Source: Actinomycetales bacterium (GTDB lineage: Bacteria > Actinomycetota > Actinomycetes > Actinomycetales > Cellulomonadaceae). Taken from it: a stretch of DNA of 64,000 nucleotides. The stretch covers positions 1-64,000 of the forward strand of contig JAHLLI010000005.1 in NCBI GenBank assembly GCA_020444245.1, given 5' to 3'. Shown one piece after another: positions 1 to 7,976 of the stretch (position 1 is its first letter; each line of letters begins with the position of its first letter). A program made the position numbers and the translations under genes. The notes under the pieces are model-generated. The model ran no database searches and was not told the origin of the DNA. It was given only the letters and a program-made list of their open reading frames with translations.

Positions 1-2
1 CG

Positions 3-2129
3 CGCGCGATGGGCGACTTCTGGGAGTTCCCCACCGTGAGCCTGGGGATCGGGCCTCTAAACGCCGTCCACCAGGCCCGGATGAATCGGTACCTGGCCGC
101 GCGCGGGCTGGTGGACACCGACGCCGCGCACGTGTGGTGCTTCGTGGGCGACGGTGAGACCGACGAGCCCGAGACGTTGGCGGCGATCCGGCTGGCGGCA
201 CGTGAACGGCTGGACAACCTGACGTTCGTGGTCAGCTGCAACCTCCAGCGCCTGGATGGGCCGGTCCGTGGGAACACGAGGATCGTCGACGAGCTCGAGG
301 GCGTTTTCCGTGGAGCCGGGTGGCGTGTGGTCAAGGTGCTGTGGGGCAGGGAGTGGGAGCCGCTCTTCGCCGATCCTGCGGGCCAGCGGTTGCAGGCCCG
401 GCTGGAGGCGATGAACGACGGCGACCTGCAGCGGCTCACCGTCCTGGAGCCGGCCGAGCTGCGCGCCGAGCTGTTCGGCGACGACCCGGCCCTGGCGCGA
501 CTGGGAGCATCCCTCGACGAGGCCACGTTGCGGGGTCTGCGGCGCGGCGGTCACGACGCGCGTCTGGTCCACGCCGCCTATGCCGACGCACTGGCACACC
601 GTGACGGACCCACCGTCGTGCTCGCGCAGACCGTCAAGGGCTACGCCCTGGGCCCGAACTTCGAGGGCCGCAACGCGACGCACCAGATGAAGAAGATGAC
701 CGCGCCCCAGCTCAAAATCTTCCGCGACGTCCTCGACGTGCCGATCACCGACGCCGAGCTCAGCGACGGCCTGCCCCCCTACCTGCCGCTGCCCGAAGGG
801 TCCGACGAGCTTCGCTACCTGCGCGAGCGTCGCGCGGCGCTCGGCGGGGTAGTGCCCCGCCGCCCCGAGGCGGCCACGGTCCTGCCCGCCCAGCCCGACG
901 CGCGGGTGTTCGATGAGTTCGACGCAGGGTCCTCCGGGCGAGCCACGTCCACGACCGTGGCCTACACCCGGCTGCTACGCGGCCTGATGCGCGACCCGGT
1001 GCTCGGCCCACGCGTGGTACCCGTCGTGCCGGACGAAGGGCGCAGCTTCGGGTTCGAGGTGCTCTACAGCGAGTTCGGCATCTACGCCCCCGGCGGGCAG
1101 CGCTACACCCCGGTCGACGCTGGGCTCCCGCTGACCTACCGCGAGGCCGCGGCGGGCCAGGTGCTCCAGGTCGGCATCACCGAGGCCGGCGGGCTCGGCG
1201 ACTTCACCGCCGCGGCCACCGCGGGCGCGACCTGGGACACGGCCGTGATCCCCTTCTTCACCTACTACTCGATGTTCGGGTTCCAGCGTGTCGGCGACCT
1301 GATCTGGGCGCTGGCCGACGCGCGAGGCCGGGGCTTCCTCGTGGGCGCGACCGCGGGTCGGACCACCCTGTCCGGTGAGGGCGTCCAGCACACCGACGGC
1401 TCGTCGCACCTCGCGGCCCTGGCCGTGCCGTCGTGCCGGGCCTACGACCCCGGATACGCCTACGAGACCGCCACGATCGTGCGCGACGGGATCCGGCGGA
1501 TGTACGGCCAGGGCGAGGAGTGCTTCTACTACCTCACGCTCTACAACGAGAACTACGCCCAGCCCGCCAAGCCGGCGGTCTCGGGTGTTGCCGGTGTCGA
1601 CGTCGACGAGGCGATCGTCGCAGGCCTGTACCGGCTCGACGCGGCTCCCGACGGCCGGCCGGCGCAGGTGCGCCTGCTCGCATCCGGCCCCTCGGTGGTC
1701 GCCGCGCGCCAGGCCAGGGATCGCCTTGCGCAGGAGCACGGGATCGCGGCCGAGGTCTGGTCGGTCACCAGCTGGAAGGCGCTGCGCGACGACGCCCTGG
1801 ACGCCGAGCGGTGGAACCGCGAGCACACCTCCGGGCCCCGACGCACAAGCTACCTACGACGGGCCCTGTCGACGCCGGTCCCCACGGTCGCCGTGACCGA
1901 CTACGTCACTGCCCTGCCGGACCAGCTCGCCAGGTTCGTGCGCGCCCCGTTCACCGCACTGGGGACCGACGGGTACGGGTGGTCGGACACGCGCGAGGCC
2001 CTGCGCGCCCACTTCGGGACCGACCCCGACGGTATCGTCGCGGCGTCCGCGGCGCTCCTCGCCGAGAACGACGACACGGGCGACCTGCCCTGGTCCGAGC
2101 CGAACGCGACGATCCCGCTCGTCGCGTGA
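3..2129 (+). CDS. aceE: pyruvate dehydrogenase E1 component, homodimeric type (5'-partial)
   Basis: Thiamine-diphosphate-dependent E1 of the pyruvate dehydrogenase complex, which decarboxylates pyruvate and acetylates the E2 lipoyl group. The visible 708 codons lack the first roughly 180-200 residues of the usual ~890-920-residue protein; the reading frame is open to the window edge, so the ATG at position 9 is internal. The ThDP/Mg site is seen as GDGETDEP followed by the NLQRLDGPVRGN segment; the pyrimidine-domain landmarks FGFE, PFFTYYSMFGFQR and GRTTLSGEGVQH follow, and the C-terminus carries the ALGTDGYGWSD block. This is the AceE (single-chain) family, not the two-subunit E1. A GTG-started AhpD-like gene follows after 12 bp, so the two are probably co-transcribed. 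It may be a second aceE carried on an integrated element (see the tRNA fragment at 2994). Confidence 0.95.
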   Translation, partial: RAMGDFWEFPTVSLGIGPLNAVHQARMNRYLAARGLVDTDAAHVWCFVGDGETDEPETLAAIRLAARERLDNLTFVVSCNLQRLDGPVRGNTRIVDELEGVFRGAGWRVVKVLWGREWEPLFADPAGQRLQARLEAMNDGDLQRLTVLEPAELRAELFGDDPALARLGASLDEATLRGLRRGGHDARLVHAAYADALAHRDGPTVVLAQTVKGYALGPNFEGRNATHQMKKMTAPQLKIFRDVLDVPITDAELSDGLPPYLPLPEGSDELRYLRERRAALGGVVPRRPEAATVLPAQPDARVFDEFDAGSSGRATSTTVAYTRLLRGLMRDPVLGPRVVPVVPDEGRSFGFEVLYSEFGIYAPGGQRYTPVDAGLPLTYREAAAGQVLQVGITEAGGLGDFTAAATAGATWDTAVIPFFTYYSMFGFQRVGDLIWALADARGRGFLVGATAGRTTLSGEGVQHTDGSSHLAALAVPSCRAYDPGYAYETATIVRDGIRRMYGQGEECFYYLTLYNENYAQPAKPAVSGVAGVDVDEAIVAGLYRLDAAPDGRPAQVRLLASGPSVVAARQARDRLAQEHGIAAEVWSVTSWKALRDDALDAERWNREHTSGPRRTSYLRRALSTPVPTVAVTDYVTALPDQLARFVRAPFTALGTDGYGWSDTREALRAHFGTDPDGIVAASAALLAENDDTGDLPWSEPNATIPLVA

Positions 2130-2141
2130 GAGGAGCGCACC

Positions 2142-2492
2142 GTGACGCAACCGATGTTTCCCGAGCCCACGCCCCGGATCGCGTCGCGGCGCCGGGAGCT
2201 TGCGCCGCAGGTCCACGAGGCCTGGGACCGGTTCAGCTCGGCGGTGTTCGCTGACGGGGCCCTGGACGAGGTGACCAAGCAGCTCATCGCGGTCGCGGTC
2301 GCTCACGTCACCCAGTGCCCGTACTGCATCACCGGTCACACCCGGCTCGCGCGGCGCAAGGGTGCCTCCGACAGCCAGATCATGGAGGCCGTGTGGGTCG
2401 CCGCGGAGATGAGAGCAGGCGGAGCCTTCGCTCACTCGACGGTGGCGCTCCATGCACTCGACGGTGACGTGGGCGGGGCGCAAGGCCGATGA
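2142..2492 (+). CDS. AhpD-like / carboxymuconolactone decarboxylase family protein
   Basis: Small all-alpha protein (116 aa) of the CMD/AhpD family. The AhpD-type active site is visible as C59-P-Y-C62 with H66 four residues on, the arrangement that supports peroxidase or disulfide-reductase activity. In AhpD this dithiol is reduced by lipoylated E2 of 2-oxoacid dehydrogenases, so the position right behind an E1 gene is suggestive. Start is GTG, preceded by GAGGAGCG. The stop overlaps the next start by 4 bp (ATGA), which implies translational coupling. The exact substrate cannot be read from sequence. Confidence 0.85.
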   Translation: MTQPMFPEPTPRIASRRRELAPQVHEAWDRFSSAVFADGALDEVTKQLIAVAVAHVTQCPYCITGHTRLARRKGASDSQIMEAVWVAAEMRAGGAFAHSTVALHALDGDVGGAQGR

Positions 2493-2827
2493 CCGAGCTG
2501 GGGGCTGCGCCCGGCCGCGAGCCGGAGACTCCCAGTGATGGGGTATCGGCCGGTTTCGCAGGGGACGGGGTCCGGCCGGGAGGCGGTGACGCGGTGGTCC
2601 GAGAATCGCTGCCGGGGCGGGTCGGCGACCGGTCGCCCGGCGACCTGGTTGACGTGCTCTCGCGGTGGGCGGACTCGGGTGGCCATTGGCGGATCCTCGA
2701 GGAGGCCGATCACTGGCTCACGGTCGGGCTGTACAGCTGCGACGGCGGCGAGGAGATGACCCGCGTCACCGGAGCGCGCACCGCCGTGCTCACGGCATAC
2801 CTCATGGGCAGGACCGAGAGCTGCTGA
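2489..2827 (+). CDS. small conserved hypothetical protein
   Basis: 112 codons overlapping the AhpD-like gene by ATGA. The N-terminal half is Gly/Pro/Arg-rich and probably disordered. The C-terminal half (about residues 52-110) is compositionally folded, with LSRWADSGGHWRILEE, a VGLYSCDGG segment and a Thr-containing helix. I do not recognise a named domain. The tight coupling to the upstream gene and the ordinary codon use of the C-terminal half argue that it is expressed. Confidence 0.6.
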   Translation: MTELGAAPGREPETPSDGVSAGFAGDGVRPGGGDAVVRESLPGRVGDRSPGDLVDVLSRWADSGGHWRILEEADHWLTVGLYSCDGGEEMTRVTGARTAVLTAYLMGRTESC

Positions 2828-2853
2828 GCCGTCGCGACCCACCCCTCCTTGCC

Positions 2854-2874
2854 GTTGGTATGCGGTTGGTATGC
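2854..2874 (+). repeat. tandem 10-bp direct repeat upstream of the tRNA fragment
   Basis: GTTGGTATGC occurs twice with a 1-bp spacer, giving an 11-bp (one helical turn) period, in the non-coding stretch between the small ORF and the tRNA fragment. Phased short direct repeats next to a tRNA-derived attachment core resemble integrase or excisionase arm sites. That reading is inferred; the bases are seen. Confidence 0.45.
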
Positions 2875-2993
2875 AGACGCGGGTGGACCCGGGCGGACCG
2901 CAGTGGATCAGTCTGGAACCGGACGAGGCGCTGACCTGCGACGACGCCGGTATCGACGCTGGTCAGCGGGTTGGGATCGGGCGACGACCACGT

Positions 2994-3035
2994 CTCATAA
3001 CCCAGAGGTCGCAGGTTCAAATCCTGCCCCCGCTA
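2994..3035 (+). other. 3' half of initiator tRNA-Met (CAT), probable attachment-site copy
   Basis: The stretch reads as the exact 3' half of an actinobacterial initiator tRNA: anticodon loop CTCATAA (CAT at 2996-2998), 3' anticodon stem CCCAG, variable loop, T-arm GCAGG-TTCAAAT-CCTGC, 3' acceptor strand CCCCGCT and discriminator A at 3035. The 5' half is missing: the five bases before the loop do not pair with CCCAG and no D-arm is found. A strong terminator hairpin follows directly. An intact tRNA 3' end without its 5' half, still in front of a terminator, is the signature of the displaced copy made when an element integrates into a tRNA gene. On that reading the element lies to the left and native chromosome to the right. 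Confidence 0.75.
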
Positions 3036-3043
3036 CTTGTGAA

Positions 3044-3075
3044 CGAAGGCCCGGACCACGTGGTCCGGGCCTTCG
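3044..3075 (+). terminator. terminator hairpin after the tRNA fragment
   Basis: A perfect 32-bp palindrome (16 bp + 16 bp; CGAAGGCCCGGACCAC and its complement) begins 8 bp after the tRNA 3' end. It is the usual position of a tRNA terminator, which supports the view that this flank is the original downstream side of the tRNA gene. The palindrome works in both directions; the nearest minus-strand gene (NERD, stop at 3228) also runs toward it. Confidence 0.75.
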
Positions 3076-3227
3076 TCGTGCGGATCTAGGGCCGCTTCGA
3101 TGCTCGAATCGACGCGGCTGTAGCGAGGCGAGGGCGATTCGTCCTGGTGCGCGGATGCGCCCCGGGCTGACGTCAGGCGCGTGTCCATTCCTTGTCGCCG
3201 CGAGTCCGCTCGGCAAGCGCAGCCTCC

Positions 3228-4085
3228 CTACCTGCCGAGAATGCTGATGAGGGCGCCGAGCAACCACATCGCGGTGATCAGTCCTGCGACTGTGACGAGA
3301 CACCCCGTGAGCGCCCTGCGCGCCGACCCCGCGCCCTGACGTTCGGGGCCCTCAGGGTGCGATCGAGTGCTGCGTCGCTCGTTCGTGGTCCGGGTCCGCG
3401 ATCGGTTCGGCCGCCTTCGTGGGGCGCGTGCCAACTCGGCGGTCGTGAGGAGCTCGGGGCTCTTCGGGCCCCCGAGCTCACGCCCGAGCAGGAGCGCGAT
3501 GTCGGCGACATCGAACGGCGTGAGGCACGGAGGCAGTGCGACCAGCGTCTTAGCGAGTTGGTACCTGCCCACCACCATGGATCCCGGCCGTGCCTTGATC
3601 GGCTCCTGATCCTGTGCGACGAGGCATAGCACCGGGGCCACGCGCATGCGGTGCTCGGGTGCCAGCAGCGCGGTGACTGCGTCGCAGGCTCGCAGGACGC
3701 CGGCCACCTCCTCGGTCCGCCGGTATCCGTTCTGGAAGAGCTCGGCGTCGCGCACCTCGACGCGACCCGACCAGTTCTTCGCGTCGATGATGCAGACGCC
3801 GCCGGGCCCGATGGCGATGTGGTCGATGTTCCCTTGCGGTCGCCCGGGCCAGTGGACGTCGTGCAACGCGATCCAGCCGTACCTGGCCAGCGCGCCCAGC
3901 GTGTCGGCGACGAGCCGTTCGCCCTCGGCGCCTTGTGACCAGCGGCGCATGTCCTCTTGCGCCCGGGCGATCTGCTCTTGGGCGGCCGCGTCGGCTACGT
4001 CCTGCGCCGCCTGCTCACGCTTGAGCCTCTCGAGACGACGTGCCTTCCTGCTCGCCTGCTCCTCGGCGCTATAGCCGGCTTCCAT
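3228..4085 (-). CDS. NERD (nuclease-related) domain membrane-anchored protein
   Basis: 285 aa. After an Arg/Glu/Ala-rich helical, probably coiled-coil, N-terminus (1-50), a NERD domain spans about residues 50-170 with the expected pieces: GAEGE (52-56), NIDHI (86-90, Asp88) and the D101-x-K103 pair in IIDAKNW, the PD-(D/E)xK-like core. A basic linker follows, then one C-terminal membrane helix (about 258-282). NERD proteins are predicted DNA-processing or signalling proteins; the activity of this one is unknown. It lies on the native-chromosome side of the tRNA fragment, next to a divergent-family HNH nuclease gene on the same strand 96 bp upstream; the pair could be a small defence or DNA-maintenance module. 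Confidence 0.85.
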   Translation of the reverse strand: MEAGYSAEEQASRKARRLERLKREQAAQDVADAAAQEQIARAQEDMRRWSQGAEGERLVADTLGALARYGWIALHDVHWPGRPQGNIDHIAIGPGGVCIIDAKNWSGRVEVRDAELFQNGYRRTEEVAGVLRACDAVTALLAPEHRMRVAPVLCLVAQDQEPIKARPGSMVVGRYQLAKTLVALPPCLTPFDVADIALLLGRELGGPKSPELLTTAELARAPRRRPNRSRTRTTNERRSTRSHPEGPERQGAGSARRALTGCLVTVAGLITAMWLLGALISILGR

Positions 4086-4181
4086 AGCTCCCCCCGCTCG
4101 CTGGGCCGAAATGCCCGGCGCTTGATCATCGGCCTCGGCGTTCGCGTGCTTGAGCGCCCGGAAGAGGCGCCAGCACCGTGG

Positions 4182-5069
4182 TTAGGCGCGTGTGAACCGT
4201 TCCCAGCGCCACGCCAACCCGTCCCGGTCCGGCCGGTCCTTGGCCCGTGTCGGGACGACGATCGTCCGACCGTGCATCTCCTGTAGGCCGTGCTTGAGCA
4301 TTGGGCCGTCGATCTCTTCGAGCACTGCGTGGTTGATCGCAACGCGGTAATCCGGCGAGACGCCGAGCATGTTCTGGTCGTAGGCGGCGTGGTGGATCTT
4401 GCACAGCGCCAGACCGTTGGACGTGGTCGGCAGCCCCAGCGGCTCCGAGTCCGGGACGATGTGCGCCGCGTCGAGCAGGGAACCGTGGCGTAGCTCGCAG
4501 ATGGCGCAGCGGGTCTCGTAGGCGAGCAGCACCCGGGTGCGGAAGGCCGGCTGGTGCAGCCGCTGCTTGGCCAGGCGCCGGGCGTACTCGCGCTGCGGTT
4601 CTGACAGCTCGCGCACGTCGCCCATGTAGCGGAACGACTCGTCGAGCGCGATGACGAACTGCCGGTTCTCGGGCTCGTCGTCCACGACATACACCGGCAT
4701 CACAGGTGTGAGGATGTTGGGCTGCTCCTTGCGGAACAGGATCAACGGCTGGCCGGTCTCCATCGCAGTGCGCAGCTTGCGGTTGTCACCCGTCCAGGGG
4801 TCACCCTTGCGGTAGGCGTAGTGGAGCAGGCCGTCGTCGGACTCGGCGTCGTCGTAGGGTCCGCTGGCCGACGTCACGATCGACAGGGTCGAGCTGAACT
4901 CCGCAGGGTTCCGGATGCCGCGTGAGAAGTCGATGATCGGCAGGTCGTGGCCGTCGATGCGGAAGCTCAGCAGCTCCTGGCGGTGCAGGAATCCGCCGTT
5001 GGCCTCGGCGCGCTCGCGCACCCAGTCGAGGATCTGCAGCCGTAGCCGCGCCTCGAGTGCCGTGTCCAC
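4182..5069 (-). CDS. HNH endonuclease (predicted restriction endonuclease family)
   Basis: 295 aa. The C-terminal HNH module is complete: C188-x2-C191, DAAHI with H203, N218 and HH at 226-227, which matches the beta-beta-alpha-metal fold. The N-terminal ~150 residues carry the GLLHYAYRKGDP ... DNRKLRTAM ... QPLILF pattern seen in the COG3440-like predicted restriction endonucleases, a probable DNA- or modified-base-recognising domain. No methyltransferase lies nearby, so a modification-dependent nuclease is more likely than a classical restriction pair (inference). ATG start is the only good one. Confidence 0.88.
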   Translation of the reverse strand: MDTALEARLRLQILDWVRERAEANGGFLHRQELLSFRIDGHDLPIIDFSRGIRNPAEFSSTLSIVTSASGPYDDAESDDGLLHYAYRKGDPWTGDNRKLRTAMETGQPLILFRKEQPNILTPVMPVYVVDDEPENRQFVIALDESFRYMGDVRELSEPQREYARRLAKQRLHQPAFRTRVLLAYETRCAICELRHGSLLDAAHIVPDSEPLGLPTTSNGLALCKIHHAAYDQNMLGVSPDYRVAINHAVLEEIDGPMLKHGLQEMHGRTIVVPTRAKDRPDRDGLAWRWERFTRA

Positions 5070-5150
5070 GGGTCGAGCTCACCAGGTGCGGGTCTGCGCG
5101 GCAAGAGCCGTCTGGGTGTGCCAGCGCGGCTCGCAGCCCCGAGCCTCCCT

Positions 5151-6341
5151 CTACGACTCGTGAATCGGCGTCTTCGGCAGCTTCCTCACCCGCCGGGACC
5201 GTCGGCGCCGGCTTGGGATGAGGTCGCGCATCTGTTCGAGGTTGCCGAAGCACAGCAACCGGTCCCCGTCCTCGAGCACGTGCCGTCCGCCGGGGTTGGG
5301 GATGACCCCGGTACCCCGGTGCAAGGTGAGCACCGAGATGTCCCGCTCCGCCAGCCCCGACTCCGAGATGGGCTTGCCGACCATCGTCGAGGCGGAGTGC
5401 ACGACGATCTCGGCGACGCCGTACTTGGTGGAGATGGTCAGCCGCTGCCGCACGTCGATCTCGGGGAAGGCGACCTGGTTGTCGATGAAGTCGATGATCG
5501 CCCCGGCCACGTCGAGCTTGGTCGCGGCCTCCACGCCTTCCAGGCCGGGGGAGGAGTTGACCTCCATGACCAGGGGGCCGTCCTCGCCCTCCAGCATGTC
5601 GACCCCTGCCACCCGCAGACCCATGATCTGCGCGGCCCGCACGGCGGTCTCCTCGTAGTCGCTGTCGAGGGTCACGGCCTCGACCGAGCCGCCCCGGTGC
5701 ACGTTGGAGCGGAACTCGTCGCCCTGGGCGGTGCGGCGCATCGCGGCGACCACCCGGTCCCCGACGACCAGGGCGCGGATGTCGCGGCCCTTGCTCTCCG
5801 CCACGAAGCTCTGGATCAGCACGTTCTGCCGGGTGCTCTGCAGGGTCTCGATGATCGCCTCGGCGACGCCCTGGTCGGGGGCGAGGATCACGCCGATGCC
5901 CTGGGTGCCCTCCAGGAGCTTGATCACCACCGGGGCGCCGCCGACCCGCTGGATGGCCGGGCGCACGTCGGCACGCTCGCGCACGAACGTCGTCGGCGGC
6001 ATGCCGATGTGGTGCCGCGCGAGGATCTGGGTGGCGCGCAGCTTGTCCCGGGAGTTGGAGATTCCGTTCGCCGTATTCGGGGTGTAGACGTCCATCTGCT
6101 CGAACTGGCGCACGACGGCGGTGCCGAAGTAGGTGATCGAGTTGCCGATGCGCGGCAGCACCGCGTCGTACTGCGAGAGCTGCCGGCCGCGGAACAGCAG
6201 GTCTGGTTCGTCCCCCGACAGGTCGATGGCGAACCGCATCGTGTTGAGCACCTTGACGACGTGCCCCCGGTCGAGGGCCGCGGTCCGCAGCCGCTGGGTC
6301 GAGTAGCTGCGTGGCGCGCGGGACAGGATGGCGAGCTTCAC
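5151..6341 (-). CDS. rimK: RimK-type ATP-grasp alpha-L-glutamate ligase with C-terminal RCK_C domain
   Basis: 396 aa, about 95 longer than ordinary RimK (~300). Residues 1-290 are the RimK pre-ATP-grasp and ATP-grasp fold: NSRDKLRATQIL, VVIKLLEGTQGIGV (ATP-binding loop), and MEVNSSPGLEGVE (metal-binding). RimK adds glutamates to the C-terminus of ribosomal protein S6, or makes related amide bonds. Residues about 305-372 form a TrkA-C/RCK_C-like ligand-binding domain (VHSASTMVGKPISES ... RLLCFGN), followed by a very basic tail. A fused ligand-sensing domain suggests allosteric control of the ligase. It is divergent from a RimB-like protease gene only 24 bp away, so the two promoters and leaders must overlap. 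Confidence 0.92.
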   Translation of the reverse strand: MKLAILSRAPRSYSTQRLRTAALDRGHVVKVLNTMRFAIDLSGDEPDLLFRGRQLSQYDAVLPRIGNSITYFGTAVVRQFEQMDVYTPNTANGISNSRDKLRATQILARHHIGMPPTTFVRERADVRPAIQRVGGAPVVIKLLEGTQGIGVILAPDQGVAEAIIETLQSTRQNVLIQSFVAESKGRDIRALVVGDRVVAAMRRTAQGDEFRSNVHRGGSVEAVTLDSDYEETAVRAAQIMGLRVAGVDMLEGEDGPLVMEVNSSPGLEGVEAATKLDVAGAIIDFIDNQVAFPEIDVRQRLTISTKYGVAEIVVHSASTMVGKPISESGLAERDISVLTLHRGTGVIPNPGGRHVLEDGDRLLCFGNLEQMRDLIPSRRRRSRRVRKLPKTPIHES

Positions 6342-6365
6342 TGGGCTTCCCGGAATAATGTCGGC

Positions 6366-6869
6366 GTGGCAGAGCCCGCCAATTCAAACACCGTCGACGG
6401 CCTCCCCGAGCCAGGCGCGGTCGCCGGATGGCGCGAGTGGGTGAGGCTGCCAGAGGTGCCCGTCCGGTGGATCAAGGCCAAGCTCGACACTGGGGCCCGA
6501 TCCAGTGCCATCCACGCCTTCAACGTCGAGGAGCGCACCGTGGACGGCGAGCCGTGGGTGAGCTTCTCCATCCACCCCTGGCAGCGCTCCGACGAGGACG
6601 CGGCGCGGCTGGACGCCCCGGTCATCGACCGGCGTCTGGTGCGCTCGTCCAACGGTGGCAGTGAGGAACGCCTGGTGGTGCCCATGGTGATCCGGCTGCT
6701 CGGGCGCGACGTCACCACCGAGATGACCCTGTCCAACCGGGACGAGATGGGGTTCCGGCTGCTCATCGGCCGTGACGCCCTGAGCCAGGGCTTCCTGGTC
6801 GACCCCGCCCGGTCCTACGTCGGCGGGCGGCCCCGTCGCGTCATCCGCCGCAAGAACTGGGGGCGGTGA
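6366..6869 (+). CDS. RimB-like 'ATP-dependent zinc protease' family (retropepsin-like) protein
   Basis: 167 aa from GTG at 6366; earlier in-frame codons run antisense through rimK and are not real. The family hallmark KAKLDTGARSSAIHA (Asp41-Thr-Gly-Ala) is the retropepsin-like aspartic motif, and LLIGRDAL follows near the C-terminus. These small proteins are regularly encoded beside rimK and in Pseudomonas belong to the RimABK system that tunes S6 glutamylation. The stop codon touches the GTG of the next gene (TGAGTG), so the two are translationally linked. Confidence 0.88.
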   Translation: MAEPANSNTVDGLPEPGAVAGWREWVRLPEVPVRWIKAKLDTGARSSAIHAFNVEERTVDGEPWVSFSIHPWQRSDEDAARLDAPVIDRRLVRSSNGGSEERLVVPMVIRLLGRDVTTEMTLSNRDEMGFRLLIGRDALSQGFLVDPARSYVGGRPRRVIRRKNWGR

Positions 6870-7844
6870 GTGGCCCGCGACTCCCTGCCGATCGGCAGCG
6901 TCCGGGTTCGGGCCGGCACGGCCGCCGAGGTCGGCCTGCTCATCACCCGGCTGGTCACCGGCGGCGACGTCACGCTGCCCGTCCGGGTGGTGCACGGCCG
7001 GCTGGACGGGCCGGTCGTGTGGCTCGACGCGGCGGTCCACGGTGACGAGGTGGTCGGCGTCGAGGTGATCCGCCAGGTGCTGCGCACCCTGCAGCCCAAG
7101 CGGCTCCGCGGCACCGTGATCGCCGTCCCGATCGTCAACGTGCTGGGCTTCATGACCGGGGACCGGTACCTGCCCGACCGGCGCGACCTCAATCGGTCCT
7201 TCCCCGGTTCGGCCCGGGGGTCACTGGCCGCCAGGGTCGCCCACCTGTTCATGACCGAGGTGGTGAGCAAGTGCAGCGTCGGGATCGACATGCACACCGG
7301 GGCCGACCGCCGGGCGAACCTGCCCCAGATCCGCGCCGACCTCGACGACCCGGGCACCCTCGAGCTCGCCCGGGCGTTCGGCGCTCCGGTCATCCTGCAC
7401 GCCCGGTTGCGCGACGGCTCGATCCGTCACGCGGCCGCGGAGTCCGGGGCACGGGTGCTGCTCTACGAGGGCGGGGAGAATCTGAGGCTCGACGAGTACG
7501 CCGTCGACGCGGGCGTCCGCGGGGTGCGGCGGGTGCTCGCCGCGCTGGGCATGACCGACCCCGTGGTCGAGGACGTGCCGCCGACGCTCGAGTGCCGGGG
7601 CAGCGGCTGGGTCCGGTCCCGGCGCACCGGGATCGCGCATCTCGACGTCGAGCTTGGCCAGCACGTCGTGGTGGGGGAGCGGCTGGGGTCGGTGTTCGAC
7701 TCGTACGGCAAGACCCTGCGCACGGTGCGCGCCGACCGGGACGGCGTGGTGATCGGCCGGGCCAACGCCCCGATCGTCAATCCCGGCGACGCCCTGGTGC
7801 ACATCGCCTCGCCCATCGCGGCTGCGGCGGCGGAGCCGGGGTAG
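6870..7844 (+). CDS. succinylglutamate desuccinylase/aspartoacylase family zinc hydrolase
   Basis: 324 aa, GTG start immediately after the previous stop. Zinc ligands of the M14-like AstE/AspA fold are visible: VHGDE (H57, E60) and DMHTG (H142), with DRRDLNRSFPG between them supplying the Arg/Asn substrate residues. Residues about 240-324 make the beta-rich C-terminal lid (GSGWVRSRRTGIAHLDVELGQ...). Family members cleave N-acyl bonds on Glu or Asp, or related amides. No ast operon is present; linkage to a RimK ligase and a RimB-like protein suggests it removes or processes a glutamyl-type conjugate made by the ligase (inference). Confidence 0.87.
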   Translation: MARDSLPIGSVRVRAGTAAEVGLLITRLVTGGDVTLPVRVVHGRLDGPVVWLDAAVHGDEVVGVEVIRQVLRTLQPKRLRGTVIAVPIVNVLGFMTGDRYLPDRRDLNRSFPGSARGSLAARVAHLFMTEVVSKCSVGIDMHTGADRRANLPQIRADLDDPGTLELARAFGAPVILHARLRDGSIRHAAAESGARVLLYEGGENLRLDEYAVDAGVRGVRRVLAALGMTDPVVEDVPPTLECRGSGWVRSRRTGIAHLDVELGQHVVVGERLGSVFDSYGKTLRTVRADRDGVVIGRANAPIVNPGDALVHIASPIAAAAAEPG

Positions 7845-7976
7845 CGCCGGGCTCGGGCAGAGGCGAGTGCCGCCCGCCGCCATGTGCGCCCGGGCGGGAG
7901 CTGCGCGGCAGGAAGGCCTGGTAGCGTTCACGCCCGCGGCTGATCTTGAGCCGACAGGAATCAGTAGGGGGCAGCG

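Noticed and set aside
2965-3035. A complete tRNA gene beginning at AGCGGGT (2965)
   Set aside because: The acceptor arm could pair at 6 of 7 positions, but there is no D-arm, and the five bases before the anticodon loop do not pair with CCCAG. Only the 3' half is real.
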